From the NCBI GenBank assembly GCA_020633205.1, contig JACKEB010000015.1, positions 1 through 64,000 on the forward strand: a DNA stretch of 64,000 nt. Direction: 5' to 3'. The position numbers and the translations under genes were made by a program. Each line of letters opens with the position of its first letter. The stretch's first letter is position 1. Of the stretch, positions 39,126 to 48,741 are shown one piece after another. This DNA is from Polyangiaceae bacterium (GTDB taxonomy: Bacteria; Myxococcota_A; Polyangia; Polyangiales; Polyangiaceae). The notes beneath the pieces are model-generated. The model was not told where the DNA came from. It did no database searches and saw only the letters and a program-made list of their open reading frames with translations.

Positions 39126-40124
39126 CTACTCCCCGAGGATCGGGATCACCCGCAGCGCGCCGCCGAATTGCTGGACGTACAGCGTGCGCCCATCAGGGCT
39201 GGCCGCGATGCCGTTTGGCTGATTGAACGTCGCGGAGCCTGCCGGCCCATCGTCGGTGCCGCGTACGCCCGTGCCCGCGAACACCGTCGCCTGGCCGCCG
39301 TTGATGCGCCAGATGTGCTGGCCGTTGAAGCTGGTCGCGTAGATCCCGCCGTACGCCGGGGTCAGATCGGCCACGCGGATCGAGCCTGTCTCTTGCACCT
39401 GACCGAGCAAGGTCGTTTCCCCGAGGTCACCAAGGTGCCAGACCTCGCCGGTGTTTGCGCTGGCGACGATCACCTGGCCGTCGCTGTCGTACTCCATCGC
39501 TACGGGTCCGTTCAGCGACGCGATTTGGACTGGCGCTTGTCCTTCTCGAGCCTCTAGCACCTGGTTCGTGCTCCAAGCGGAGATCCAGAGCGCTCCATCG
39601 GGACGCACCACCAGGTTGCTGCAGCTCACGTCGGGGATCTCGGTGACGACGCCTGAGGGCGCGACCTTGAAGATGCTGCCGTTCGGGTCAGCCCACTCGC
39701 AAGCGTAGATCGTGCCATCGGCCGCGAGCGCGTTGCCCAGGGGTTTGCGCAGCTGGTCGCTCAGCACACTCACGCTGCCATCGAGGTTGATGCGCAGGAG
39801 CGACTTGCCGTTCGCTGTGAGCCCGCTTCCGTTGGGATCCGATGCGATCAAGTAGCCATCGGGGTGCCATGTGAGGTCGTCGCCGGCGCCGGAGTCTTTC
39901 AGCAGCGTGGTGACTTGCCCAGCATGGACCCCGCTCGGCTCCGCGTCGACTTGAGCATCGCTCGCTGCATCCGCCGCGGCATCGACTCCGGCGTCGTTCG
40001 CGGCATCCGGCTTGGTATTGCTTGCATCGACTGCAGCGTCGTTCCCCGCGTCTTGGCTCGAGGTGTTCGAGGTGGCGGACTCACTACAACCTAGGAGCAA
40101 CAAGCAGGCGAAGACCGTACGCAT
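39126..40124 (-). CDS. NHL/SMP-30-type beta-propeller lipoprotein
   Basis: From the ATG at 40124 the 332-residue protein has a lipoprotein signal (MRTVFACLLLLGC), an Ala/Asp-rich linker of about 45 residues (DAGNDAAVDASN...), and a beta-propeller with repeated units such as PDGYLIASDPNG, LGNALAADGTIYACEW, LVVRPDGALWISAW and FNQPNGIAASPDGRTLYV, characteristic of NHL/gluconolactonase-like six-bladed propellers. No catalytic metal cluster was evident. Probably an outer-membrane or surface binding protein. The copy of the dispersed motif at 40148-40159 lies 24 bases upstream of the ATG. Confidence 0.78.
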   Translation of the reverse strand: MRTVFACLLLLGCSESATSNTSSQDAGNDAAVDASNTKPDAANDAGVDAAADAASDAQVDAEPSGVHAGQVTTLLKDSGAGDDLTWHPDGYLIASDPNGSGLTANGKSLLRINLDGSVSVLSDQLRKPLGNALAADGTIYACEWADPNGSIFKVAPSGVVTEIPDVSCSNLVVRPDGALWISAWSTNQVLEAREGQAPVQIASLNGPVAMEYDSDGQVIVASANTGEVWHLGDLGETTLLGQVQETGSIRVADLTPAYGGIYATSFNGQHIWRINGGQATVFAGTGVRGTDDGPAGSATFNQPNGIAASPDGRTLYVQQFGGALRVIPILGE

Positions 40125-40147
40125 TGGAAGGTGCACGAAGCGTATTC

Positions 40148-40159
40148 CTCACCCCCAAA
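40148..40159. repeat. dispersed 12-bp motif, copy upstream of the NHL gene
   Basis: CTCACCCCCAAA on the plus strand. Confidence 0.7.
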
Positions 40160-40247
40160 CCAACAAGGGAAAACGTCCGCTCGACGTGAGTGTGCGATTC
40201 CTTACGGTAAGGTGGTCGTGTGCAAGCGGTGTGCGTTTTCTAACGCC

Positions 40248-42038
40248 TCAAGCGCTGGCGCTCAGCACGCGACCGCCGCGGGTCGGTGACTCACCGGGAG
40301 CGCCACCTTCCGCGCTCTCGGATTCGGTACTCTCGGGCGCGGCAGCGGATACCACTTCACTCGTGTTTTCGTGCGGCAATGCATCGTCGGATACGCTCTG
40401 CTTGCTGGCCGTTTCCGGGGGGGAGCGCTCGGCGTCTTCGGGCACCTGATCGAGCCAAGTATTGAACTCAGGATCTTCCAGGGCGCGGGAAGTCACCGCC
40501 GCGACGGCGGTCCGCGCGGCCTGCTCGCAGGCTTCGATGGCGTGGGAGCGGCTGGTTCGTACGCGGTCCGCCCAGAGCTGGATGTCGTGACCGACATCGA
40601 GCAAGCGGGTTCGCAGTACGCATTCTCCGCTGATCGCGCTGGCACCGGCTTCGACGACGAAGTCCACCTCGAGGGCGCGTCCCAGGCGTTCCGCGTCCCA
40701 GTTCGGATTCTCCCGTTGGAGTGAGATCACGCTCCCGAGGGGGCGTACTCTTAGGCCGGGCGCCGTCGAGAGTTGGTCGACGACCTCTTCACAGAGTTCG
40801 TCGAGCACCGGACAAGCCTGAGAAGGCTCACTGGGTACATGGGGCACGACTGCGATGCTCGGCACTCGACTTTTTGCCGCTTGGGCTCGAGAGCTGGCAG
40901 GCGCCGGAGCGGGCTTGCTGCTCACGGGCTGGCTCGGTGCGAGTGCCGCGGAGTGAGGCTCGAGTGCCGCATTCACCTCGCTCAGCCCGTGAGAGGTCAG
41001 GGTCGGGCGTTCGTCCCCAACGCTCGGAGGGAGCCAAATCAATGGACGACTCGGGTGAGAATCGGTAGCGCGTAGCCAAGCCTTCAACTCCAACGCAACG
41101 TTGGCCGCCGAGGCGGGGCGTTGCTCCGGGGCCCGCGTGAGGCAGTGCAGGGTGATCTCAGCCAGCGTGTCCGGAAGATCCCTGCGGAAGTTTCTCGGAT
41201 CCGGGGCGTCCAAGCGTAGCCGCGCCAAAGCCGTGGTGCTTGGGGTCTCTCCCCGCCACGGCAGCACGCCCGTGAAGAGCTCAAACAGCACGATACCTAG
41301 GGAACACAGGTCCGCGCGTTGATCTACCGCTTTTCCACTGAGCTGCTCTGGGGCCATGTATGCAGGGGTGCCCACGACCTGCCCGAGCTCCGCCGCGCGC
41401 TCGTGCGCGTCCTCCAGGTCGCGCTCCAGCTTGCTCGACTGAGCGATCCCGAAGTCCATGATCACGACCCGCTGGGCGTCGGCTCCCATGGGCTCCAGCA
41501 TCACGTTTTGTGGCTTGAGGTCTCGATGGATCACTCCAGCCCGATGAGCGGCGTTTAGACCCGCGCAGATTTGCAGCCCGATTTGCGCAATGGTGCGGTC
41601 GTCCAACTGCGGCCCTTTGGCTACGCGCGCTAGGGTGTTCCCTGCGATGGGCTCCATGGTGATGAACAGGTCGTCGCCGTCGGACGCAATGTCGTAGGTA
41701 CGAGAGACGTTCGGGTGCGTGACGCGTCGGGCGAGTTTCACTTCCCGGCGGAAACGTTCGAGGGCGCCGGGTACGTCAACTACGTCTCGCCGCAGGAGCT
41801 TGAGAGCGACCTTGTCATCGAGCTCGAGATCTTGGGCGAGGTAGACTGTGCCCATCCCACCGACGCCCAACAGTTCGTTGACCCGGTAGCGCCCGTCCAG
41901 GACCTTTCCGATCCGTGACGAAGCGGGAGGTTCCAGCGGGGAGTCGGAACGTGCAGCGGCATACTTGCTTTCGAGCTGCTCACGTAGCCGAGCGCGTAGA
42001 TCCTTTTGGGCCACTGTTGGGGATTGAGCAGCTTTCAT
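40248..42038 (-). CDS. Ser/Thr protein kinase with TolB-like C-terminal domain
   Basis: The 596-residue protein has an active Hanks kinase domain at about residues 50-310: LGVGGMGTVYLAQ, ATP-binding Lys in VALKLLR, VIHRDLKPQNVM, MDFGIAQ, GTPAYMAPEQ. A Pro/Ser-rich linker leads to a domain at about 395-560 that starts PSIAVVPHVPSE and continues DELCEEVVDQLSTAPGLRVRPLGSV, resembling the N-terminal TolB/adenylate-cyclase-type domain (FPN-like) often found behind kinase or cyclase domains. The tail is Glu/Ser-rich. There is no transmembrane helix, so it is probably cytoplasmic. Role unknown. Confidence 0.86.
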   Translation of the reverse strand: MKAAQSPTVAQKDLRARLREQLESKYAAARSDSPLEPPASSRIGKVLDGRYRVNELLGVGGMGTVYLAQDLELDDKVALKLLRRDVVDVPGALERFRREVKLARRVTHPNVSRTYDIASDGDDLFITMEPIAGNTLARVAKGPQLDDRTIAQIGLQICAGLNAAHRAGVIHRDLKPQNVMLEPMGADAQRVVIMDFGIAQSSKLERDLEDAHERAAELGQVVGTPAYMAPEQLSGKAVDQRADLCSLGIVLFELFTGVLPWRGETPSTTALARLRLDAPDPRNFRRDLPDTLAEITLHCLTRAPEQRPASAANVALELKAWLRATDSHPSRPLIWLPPSVGDERPTLTSHGLSEVNAALEPHSAALAPSQPVSSKPAPAPASSRAQAAKSRVPSIAVVPHVPSEPSQACPVLDELCEEVVDQLSTAPGLRVRPLGSVISLQRENPNWDAERLGRALEVDFVVEAGASAISGECVLRTRLLDVGHDIQLWADRVRTSRSHAIEACEQAARTAVAAVTSRALEDPEFNTWLDQVPEDAERSPPETASKQSVSDDALPHENTSEVVSAAAPESTESESAEGGAPGESPTRGGRVLSASA

Positions 42039-42292
42039 GCCAGCCTCGCTCTATCGCTGGCTCTGGATTGCGGTCGAGCTAGCTCGTCGCGTCATTTACG
42101 TGCGCAAATCGCTGACTCCAGCGTTTTGATTTCGCGCCCGGGAGGCGCGAACAAGTAACAATTCACGTTACGTGACGCTTCGCTGACCTGGATGGAGCAC
42201 GACTCCAGATGGATCAACGCGCACATCTCGCTCCCGTTGCGGCAGAGCCTGCAGTGTTCGCGCAACCGCTCGCGGAGTCCGAATGTTCCCGC

Positions 42293-43066
42293 TCAACACG
42301 CCGGGCAGCTGCAAGCCAAGCCCTTGATGCCTGAAAAGTCTTGGCAGGCGTTGAAACCCTGGACGCACACTGTCGGGCCGAGACATTCGCAGGTTGCAAA
42401 CCCGTTGCAGCCGTCGGGAATTTCCACGCAGTGATACTCCGGACCGAGCTGGGTGTCGTACGTTGCGCAAGCAACGTTCTCGCCGACGCAGTCAGCGCAC
42501 GAGGTAACACCCACACATTCGATCGCTGGGACGCAGTCCCCGCTCCAACATCCGCCTTCGATCTCGGCCACCTCACCCGGGCCGCAAACTGGCGACGGGG
42601 TCGCACAGAGTGCTTTTCGACCATCGCACTCGTATCCGGCCACGCAGCGCCCCGCGATGCACTGCGGCTCCTTGATGCCTTGTCGGCTGCACTCGTCGAC
42701 GTCGCAGACGAGATCGCACCCCCCTGGATTCTCACCGTTGGGCACCCCAAGGCAGCTGCAGCAGTCCGAGAACAACTTGCAATCCCCTGCGGAAACGCAC
42801 TCAGCTGCAGTGGAGCCTCCGCCACTACCGCCCGTGGTACCGCCGCTGCCGCTCGAAGCACCACTGCCTGTGTTCCCCGTCCCGCCGCTGGCGGACGTAC
42901 CGCCGTTCCCCCCGTTCCCGGAAGTACCGCCACTCCCTGCGCTGCCCGAGCTGCCGCCGCTCCCGGAAGTGCCCCCAGCGGATACCGACCCGTTCCCATC
43001 GCCGGAAGTCTCGCCGCAACCGATCGCTACCGCCGTCAGCACCAAAGCCAAGAAATGGATTCGCAT
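42293..43066 (-). CDS. Gly/Ser-rich lipoprotein with Cys-rich C terminus
   Basis: The 257-residue protein starts with a lipoprotein signal (MRIHFLALVLTAVAIGC). A 65-residue linker of GGTSGSGGSSGSAGSGG type follows, then a Cys-rich half with about 24 Cys, including CVSAGDCKLFSDCCSCLG, CDLVCDVDEC and CSCPAC at the end. The pattern suggests many disulfides, possibly EGF- or protease-inhibitor-like, but I recognise no specific family. It stands alone between the kinase and a small membrane protein gene, all on the minus strand. Confidence 0.78.
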   Translation of the reverse strand: MRIHFLALVLTAVAIGCGETSGDGNGSVSAGGTSGSGGSSGSAGSGGTSGNGGNGGTSASGGTGNTGSGASSGSGGTTGGSGGGSTAAECVSAGDCKLFSDCCSCLGVPNGENPGGCDLVCDVDECSRQGIKEPQCIAGRCVAGYECDGRKALCATPSPVCGPGEVAEIEGGCWSGDCVPAIECVGVTSCADCVGENVACATYDTQLGPEYHCVEIPDGCNGFATCECLGPTVCVQGFNACQDFSGIKGLACSCPAC

Positions 43067-43159
43067 ACGACCCTCCGGGAAGCAGTTTAGTCCGTTCGTG
43101 GTGAGGTGCCAGCTTTAATCCATAGGGAAACCAGGCTTGGCGAACGCAGCTGCCGACAA

Positions 43160-43507
43160 TCAGTGCTCGAGGACACGCGCGCGGCGCTGAGGGAAGTCCC
43201 ACTCACAGACCAGGGGGATACTTGCTCCGCTCGATAGCCACTGGATCTCGTATGCCTGCGAGACCATCTCTACGGGCGCCTTGCCGAGGCTCCCTTTGGC
43301 ATCTCTGATGGTGACGAAGCCGGGCTTATCACCAGCCTGCCCTGGCATCGCTGGTAGGAGCGAGTGGATGAGACGCGAGGTGACCACGACTTCGTAGCGT
43401 CCGCTTGGGTCCTTGAAGCGTGCGTACTGCGTTTCGTAGCTGCAGACGCTCACAATGAGGGCGATCCCGAGGCCGAGCTTGAATACGAGCAAATGCCAGA
43501 GCCGCAT
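43160..43507 (-). CDS. small single-pass membrane protein, unrecognised
   Basis: The 115-residue protein begins with a hydrophobic helix (LLVFKLGLGIALIVSVCSY) acting as an anchor or signal, then a beta-rich domain with RFKDPSGRYEVVVTSRLIHS and a Cys-containing PLVCEWDFPQRRARVLEH at the end. No family was recognised. It lies 67 bases downstream of the stop of the secreted-protein gene at 43575-44330, on the same strand. Confidence 0.62.
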   Translation of the reverse strand: MRLWHLLVFKLGLGIALIVSVCSYETQYARFKDPSGRYEVVVTSRLIHSLLPAMPGQAGDKPGFVTIRDAKGSLGKAPVEMVSQAYEIQWLSSGASIPLVCEWDFPQRRARVLEH

Positions 43508-43574
43508 GATCCGGACTTTGTGCGAATCATGCGGCGGTAGTGAGGCGTAGTTGAGGAGGCTTCGCGGAAGTGCA

Positions 43575-44330
43575 CTACTTCGTGGTGCTGAGCTTCACCT
43601 GGATCTTCTTGAACTTGATCCCGTTGATGCGCGTGTCGTCTTTTCCGTTGGTGTCGGTGCTGATGTCTGGTCCGCCGGTGTCACCCACGATCGCGAACGC
43701 CTGCACAGGGCCCGAACTTGGCGCAACGATGTGCACGTGGTTGCCCTCACTGGGGAGATACGCGAGACCCTTCATCACCAGGTCGTTGAGACGCTTCATT
43801 TCCTTGCGCGCTGCCGTGTCCGCCTTGGCCGCCGGGTTTGCGAAGAAGAACATGGCTTGAGAGATTTCGTTGAAGCGCCCGAGGAACTTCACGAAGTCCT
43901 CTGTCGGCCCAAACAGCTGGAAGCCAGCGGGCTTACTCACGAAGTCGACCTTCGAGTACGAGCCACTCGTGATGCTCTCGATCTTCTTCCCCCTGGGGGC
44001 GTAGTAGACCGTCTTGGTCCAGCTGCCCTTGGTCTCGCTCCAGTCGGATTTGGTCTCGCGAGCGTTGAAATCCACCGTCGCCAGGATGCGTTGCTTGTCA
44101 CCCGTTACGCTCAGCGTGACACTGGCTTTGATGCGTGGCCCATTGCCTCCGAATTCGCGGTCACCGTGCACCAGCTCGAAGGGCACCAGCTGCTGATCAA
44201 TATTCCGCAAGGTAATGGTGGCGGTGCTGGTTGGTGCAGCCTCCGCTGGCGTGCTCTGCCCAATCAACAGGCAAGCGGCGGCGATGGCGAGAGTGGAAGC
44301 GGTAAGGCTACGAACGACTGCGTTCGACAT
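43575..44330 (-). CDS. secreted protein of unknown function
   Basis: The 251-residue protein has a clear Sec signal peptide (MSNAVVRSLTASTLAIAAACLLIG.., cleavage after PAEA). The mature part has beta-type N-terminal segments (ATITLRNIDQQLVPFELVHGDREF, RIKASVTLSVTGDKQRILATVDFNA) and a helical middle (KRLNDLVMKGLAYLP), ending with KKIQVKLSTTK. There is no lipobox or transmembrane helix, so it should be periplasmic or exported. I do not recognise a family. An AGGAG site precedes the ATG. Confidence 0.7.
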   Translation of the reverse strand: MSNAVVRSLTASTLAIAAACLLIGQSTPAEAAPTSTATITLRNIDQQLVPFELVHGDREFGGNGPRIKASVTLSVTGDKQRILATVDFNARETKSDWSETKGSWTKTVYYAPRGKKIESITSGSYSKVDFVSKPAGFQLFGPTEDFVKFLGRFNEISQAMFFFANPAAKADTAARKEMKRLNDLVMKGLAYLPSEGNHVHIVAPSSGPVQAFAIVGDTGGPDISTDTNGKDDTRINGIKFKKIQVKLSTTK

Positions 44331-44506
44331 GGCAAACTCCTGGTTGAATCAGCGCGCCCTGACTGGTGCGAGCTGATTGGAGCCTACGGGTCGCCCACAG
44401 CACGTGCTTGAGCCCCACCTCAGCGTTGTCTGAATCAAGCTTGAACTCGACCAGAACCGCGCATTCCCACGGCATTTCCGCGCAACTTTCAGTACCAGGA
44501 GCCTGG

Positions 44507-44518
44507 TTTGGGGGTGAG
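44507..44518. repeat. dispersed 12-bp motif, copy upstream of the Uma2 gene
   Basis: TTTGGGGGTGAG, reverse complement of CTCACCCCCAAA, 46 bases before the Uma2 ATG. Confidence 0.7.
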
Positions 44519-44564
44519 GAACCCTCGCCTGGCCCGGGTACCGCCGTTCCACTAAACTCGCAGC

Positions 44565-45152
44565 ATGGCGGACGCCGCGAAACGCAACGCGACCTACGCG
44601 GACGTGCTGAACGCGCCGGAGAACAGGGTCGCGGAGATCCTAGATGGTGAACTCACGCTCAGCCCGCGTCCCGCGCTTGGTCACGCTTCTGCCGCATCGG
44701 CTCTAGGAGAAGAGCTCGGCCCCCCTTTCAAGCGCGGAAAGGGTGGGCCCGGTGGCTGGATCCTTCTTGGCGACCCGGAGCTCCGCCTCGGAGACAACGT
44801 CCTGGTGCCCGATCTCGCCGGCTGGCGAAAGGAGCGCTTGCCTCATGTTGGCGCGACCCAGCCTTCGGTTTCGATCGCCCCGGATTGGCTCTGCGAGGTG
44901 CTGTCACCCGGGACGGCGCGGGCCGATCGCGGCGTCAAGCTTCCCATCTATGCACGGGAAGGCGTGCAACACGTGTGGCTCGTGGATCCACTTGCGCGCC
45001 TTTTGGAGGTACTGCGACTCGAGAACGGCAGGTGGAGCATCGTGGCGGTGTACCAGCAGAATGAGAGAATCCGCGCGGAACCATTTGACGCGATCGAGCT
45101 TGACCTGAGTGTGCTCTGGGCCGACGTACTGCTTGAGGATGAGGAACGCTAG
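44565..45152 (+). CDS. Uma2-family (DUF820) putative endonuclease
   Basis: The 195-residue protein has the PD-(D/E)xK-like Uma2/DUF820 pattern: ILDGELTLSPRP (Glu), VLVPDLAGWRKER with the metal-binding Asp, CEVLSPGTARADRGVKLPIYAREGVQHVWLVDP (E..K, with the family's VEVxSPST-R-D--KxxxYA--GV-EYWxVDP shape). Uma2 proteins are abundant in high-GC and cyanobacterial genomes; biological role is unclear, possibly mobile-DNA restriction. Alone on the plus strand. Confidence 0.85.
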   Translation: MADAAKRNATYADVLNAPENRVAEILDGELTLSPRPALGHASAASALGEELGPPFKRGKGGPGGWILLGDPELRLGDNVLVPDLAGWRKERLPHVGATQPSVSIAPDWLCEVLSPGTARADRGVKLPIYAREGVQHVWLVDPLARLLEVLRLENGRWSIVAVYQQNERIRAEPFDAIELDLSVLWADVLLEDEER

Positions 45153-45169
45153 CGCGGAATTACCTTGGG

Positions 45170-45634
45170 CTAGACCAAGCTCTCGCGATCCATCAAGTCG
45201 GCGATGGCCGCGTTGAGGGGCACAGCCTGCTCTTCCAAGATCTCGATGCACAGCTCGACGGCGCGTCCCATGCTCGGCACCAGATGCTGAGGAATGTGCG
45301 GCTTCGTGATCCAGTTCACCGCCGTCAGCGAGGCGCGGACCGTGGTGCTCGGGACCACGAGTACCGTACACAGCAAGACGCCCTCGACGTTTTCATCATG
45401 CCCTTGCCATTCCGCGAGGATCCGTCGTTGGGTGGCGGAAGGCGCTTGGCTCATTCCCCGCGCGTCGACCAACAGCACGTGTTTGCGCGGAAATGTCGTG
45501 GCAATGCGATAGGCATCGATGACCTGCACCCAGTCATCGTCGGAAGCGCCGTCTCCCACTGTGAGGATCAAGAGGGGCCAAGTGCTGGTCTGCAGGTCAA
45601 GGGGGCCGAAGGTCGCCGCGGGCGGCGGTGGCAC
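45170..45634 (-). CDS. STAS/SpoIIAA-like small protein
   Basis: With the GTG at 45634 the protein is 154 residues. It has a STAS-like alternation: WPLLILTVGDGASDDDWVQVIDAYRIAT, FPRKHVLLVDARGMSQAPSATQRRILAEWQ, VEGVLLCTVLVVPSTTVRASLTAVNW, then a helix ending in EILEEQAVP. This resembles STAS/SEC14-like domain proteins seen in many myxobacteria, where one Asp-rich loop would mimic an anti-sigma antagonist site; that is family inference only. The frame is open further upstream, overlapping the lipoprotein hydrolase gene; the longer version is less likely. Confidence 0.6.
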   Translation of the reverse strand: MPPPPAATFGPLDLQTSTWPLLILTVGDGASDDDWVQVIDAYRIATTFPRKHVLLVDARGMSQAPSATQRRILAEWQGHDENVEGVLLCTVLVVPSTTVRASLTAVNWITKPHIPQHLVPSMGRAVELCIEILEEQAVPLNAAIADLMDRESLV

Positions 45635-45681
45635 GCTCGACTGATGGCGAATGCCACCAGGCTTGGGCCCCTCGTCCTGGC

Positions 45682-47826
45682 TCACGGGCAGCTGCCACCT
45701 TCGTCTGGTACCGTCGGGACCTTCCCCGCTGCAAGGGTCGACAAGAAGCACCGGTACTGTGCCTTGGGCGCCTCGGTCTGGAAGATCACTTCGTGGCCGT
45801 CCTCCACACCGTCTTCGGGGTGCTGGAGTACGACGGCGGTGGTGCTGCCGTCGACGTTGCCGGCTGCCGGGAGCGCAACGGATTGCCGTCCGGAAAATAC
45901 GAGGCGGTCGCCCAGCGGCGCGAACTGCGTGAGCTCGGGGCTCGTGGTGTCGAGCTCTGGCCCCGCTAGGTCCAAGCCGAAAGACAGGCTGGTGGAGTTT
46001 GCGATGGGAGGAAGAATGTAGGTGTCTACGATGCCTTGCTGCATCAAGACGTGGCGAGGCGCGTAGCCTGACGGCGGCTCGTGGACGATGCGGCGTCCGT
46101 AAATGGGAGGATCGGCAGGCTCACCCGCCCACTGAAATAGGCTGAGCGCGGGATCCGCCGGATGCAGGGACCACTGGTTGCTGATGTTGAGCAGGATCTC
46201 CGCGAAGACTTTCACGGCGACCGGGCTCTTCTTGTACATCACGTTCTCGATCCAGCTGCCACCCGCACCGCTCAAGATGATGCCCTTGAAGCTCGGTTCC
46301 GTGGCCAGGGTGAGGGGCGTGATGGTGGCGCCCATGGAGTGGCCCATCAGCATCTTCAGGTTCGGATCGAAGTGCGCTGGCGCTCCTTGGGTTTCTGCTC
46401 CTCCACAGCTGCTGACATCGACGTCCAGCGTATCCATCAGCTTGGCCGTGAGCGCCAACTCGAGGGCTGACTGCCTCGCGTTGTCCCGCAGCGCGAGCAT
46501 GTTGCCGACGTTGAACATCAAGAACTGTTCGTCGCCGTTCGTGATGTTGCGGATCCCGCCGTGGGGACCGTCGAGGGTCACTCCGGCGTAGCCGACGCGA
46601 GCGAACTCAAGCGCCGGTCCCGTGCCTGGCTCCAGGGGCACACCATCTGCACCGCGGACTCCGCGATCCACGAGTGGACGGTCCCCGCCGCCGCCAGTGC
46701 GGCTCATCAGTACCACGGGGAAACCACTCGCCGGCATCGCGCGGCGCGGGATGGTCACGACGATGCGCGCTTCCTCTTCATGATCGAGAACGGGGTCACC
46801 GCCCTCGTTGAAGGTCCAACCGCCGCCGACTTCGTCGTAAGGCGGAGTACCGGTTTGGTACACCGGCAACTTGAGCCGCGCCTGGTAGACGCAGAAATCG
46901 TCGAACACCTCCTGGGCCTGGAAAGGCTCGCTCAACGCGGGCGTGCCCTGGTCCTGGGTGTAGCGCACCGCGTGTTCGAGGGGCGCCACCGGGTCATCCG
47001 TCGCGAACACGCTGAGCCCCGCGATGTCTTCCTTGGCGACACCCGCTTCGCTGAGCGCGGTTAGGGCTGTCTGGTACTCGGCGAACGCTGCATCGCTCAG
47101 CCCCGGCGGCTTGATTCCCTGGAGTAACGCGACCAGCTGCTTGCTCTGACCTAGAGGCGCGGTGAAAGCGCTCCTCAGGAGCACCGCGGCGTGCAGTGTG
47201 CCCGGCCGCAGTGGTCGACCCTGAAGCGGCAGTAGTGAGACCAGGTTAGGCGCGCCGAAGGGGCCGCCGTCCTTGCGAAGCTCCACCTCAACCGGTTGGC
47301 GTTCGAGGTAGCCTGGGCTGTCCTTCCCGACGTTCAGCACGAAAGCGGGCGAAGAGCCGTCGACGGACTTTGCGTAGTCAGCCAGGGTGAGCGCCTCACC
47401 CGCATCGAGCTCCGCCGCTTCGGCGGGGGTCTGGTCCAGCGTAAAGAAGATGGCAGAGCTGACACCAAAGCCGCGCGCATCCTGGCGCAGCATGCTGAGC
47501 AGGGAGTCGACGATTCGTGTTTCCGTGGGGTTAGGAAAGCCGTCGAGGTTGATGTGCCCGTCTGGCTGGCGCTGGTTCTCGCTGGGGAACGGCGCGCGGT
47601 AGATCTCAGCCACCTCGGCGTTCAGTCCGAGCTGCGCCTCGAAGTCGTGCTGCACCGCGATGCCGGGCTCCGGCTCGAGGCAGCTGTATTCGCGGCACCC
47701 GCTGGACGCAGCATCGTCAGAGCCACACGCCGCCGCGACCAGCGCTCCTAACCCCCAAATCCAAACGCTGGAACGCCGGCTGAGTCGCCGGGAACCGGTG
47801 TAAACAAAGCTGCCCCTGTCGGTCAC
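45682..47826 (-). CDS. alpha/beta-hydrolase lipoprotein, large
   Basis: The 714-residue protein has a signal with lipobox (GALVAAAC), then a long N-terminal region (residues 40-330) without obvious motifs. A hydrolase part follows from about 340: VVLMSRTGGGGDRP, then VTLDGPHGG, MGHSMGATITPLTLA (nucleophile elbow GHSMG), and later HVLMQQGIVDTYI with Asp and HPEDGVEDGHEVIFQ with a candidate His. The order fits a serine esterase/lipase anchored in the envelope. Myxobacterial homologues are large lipoproteins; substrate unknown. The start at 47826 is an ATG-type start giving a short N-terminal extension before the hydrophobic segment. Confidence 0.78.
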   Translation of the reverse strand: MTDRGSFVYTGSRRLSRRSSVWIWGLGALVAAACGSDDAASSGCREYSCLEPEPGIAVQHDFEAQLGLNAEVAEIYRAPFPSENQRQPDGHINLDGFPNPTETRIVDSLLSMLRQDARGFGVSSAIFFTLDQTPAEAAELDAGEALTLADYAKSVDGSSPAFVLNVGKDSPGYLERQPVEVELRKDGGPFGAPNLVSLLPLQGRPLRPGTLHAAVLLRSAFTAPLGQSKQLVALLQGIKPPGLSDAAFAEYQTALTALSEAGVAKEDIAGLSVFATDDPVAPLEHAVRYTQDQGTPALSEPFQAQEVFDDFCVYQARLKLPVYQTGTPPYDEVGGGWTFNEGGDPVLDHEEEARIVVTIPRRAMPASGFPVVLMSRTGGGGDRPLVDRGVRGADGVPLEPGTGPALEFARVGYAGVTLDGPHGGIRNITNGDEQFLMFNVGNMLALRDNARQSALELALTAKLMDTLDVDVSSCGGAETQGAPAHFDPNLKMLMGHSMGATITPLTLATEPSFKGIILSGAGGSWIENVMYKKSPVAVKVFAEILLNISNQWSLHPADPALSLFQWAGEPADPPIYGRRIVHEPPSGYAPRHVLMQQGIVDTYILPPIANSTSLSFGLDLAGPELDTTSPELTQFAPLGDRLVFSGRQSVALPAAGNVDGSTTAVVLQHPEDGVEDGHEVIFQTEAPKAQYRCFLSTLAAGKVPTVPDEGGSCP

Positions 47827-47871
47827 CCTTTCTAGTATGCGCTGGTTCCGCGCGCACCGGTAGAGGCGCGG

Positions 47872-48741
47872 CTAGTCCGCGTGAATGACCTGCTCGGCGA
47901 AGCGCTTCATGCCGTCTTGCTTCTCTTGCAAGCTGCCGTTCATTGCCACGCCGTAGAACAGCCAGGGTTGCACGATGGCGTCAGTCACGCCGACCTCTTC
48001 GAGGCGCTTGAAGCCGTCCTTGTTGTAGGCGTCCATGCAGGTGACTTGGTACTCGAAGGGGTCGTTCTCGCGCCCCGCCTCCTTGAGGGCCGCCTTGATC
48101 TCACTGACCAGCTCCGCAATCTGAGGAGTTGTCAGCATCGCGCTGGTCCAGCCGTCGGCATACTTCACCGTGCGGCGGATGGCAGGCTTCGTGTGACCAC
48201 CGACGTAGATAGGGACCCGCTGCTTCGGGGCAGGTGAGATCTGCAAGCGGTCAAAGTTGTAGTGCTCTCCGTGGTACTCCACCATGCCGCCGCCGAGCAG
48301 CAGCCGGATGATCTCGATGGCTTCGTTCGCGCGTGGGCCGCGTGTCTTGTAGTCCGCGCCGCACCATTCGAATTCCTCGGGGATCCAACCGAGGCCGACA
48401 CCGAGGATGACGCGCCCCTCAGCCAGCACCGCACACGACTGCACGGTGCGCGCGACGAGCAACGGGTTGCGTATGGCGAGCTTCATCACGCTGGTGCAGA
48501 AGCCGAGCTTTTCGGTGACCGCCGCCATGGCAGGGATGGCGACCCACGGCTCGAGCCAGGGCGTGTCTGCCGTCCAGAAGCGCTTGCCGTCAGCGGTGTA
48601 CGGATAGTCTTCGTCGACCTTTTCCGGGTAGAAAACAGCGTCCGGCAGCGCTGCGTGGGTGAAGCCGCACTCCTCGGCGGTGCGCGCGAGGGGCAGGTAG
48701 TGATCGATCGGGGAGAGCGCAGGAGAAAACGTATACTTCAT
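47872..48741 (-). CDS. LLM-class F420-dependent oxidoreductase
   Basis: The 289-residue protein fits the luciferase-like monooxygenase/F420-dependent group: FSPALSPIDHYLPLARTAEECGFTHAALPD, EPWVAIPAMAAVTEKLGFCTSVMKLAIRNPLLVARTVQSCAVLAEGRVILGVGLGW, and VPIYVGGHTKPAIRRTVKYADGW. It likely transfers hydride from F420H2 (or FMN) to an alkene or carbonyl. The ATG at 48741 overlaps the stop of the upstream SDR gene by four bases. It is the last gene of a four-gene operon. Confidence 0.88.
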   Translation of the reverse strand: MKYTFSPALSPIDHYLPLARTAEECGFTHAALPDAVFYPEKVDEDYPYTADGKRFWTADTPWLEPWVAIPAMAAVTEKLGFCTSVMKLAIRNPLLVARTVQSCAVLAEGRVILGVGLGWIPEEFEWCGADYKTRGPRANEAIEIIRLLLGGGMVEYHGEHYNFDRLQISPAPKQRVPIYVGGHTKPAIRRTVKYADGWTSAMLTTPQIAELVSEIKAALKEAGRENDPFEYQVTCMDAYNKDGFKRLEEVGVTDAIVQPWLFYGVAMNGSLQEKQDGMKRFAEQVIHAD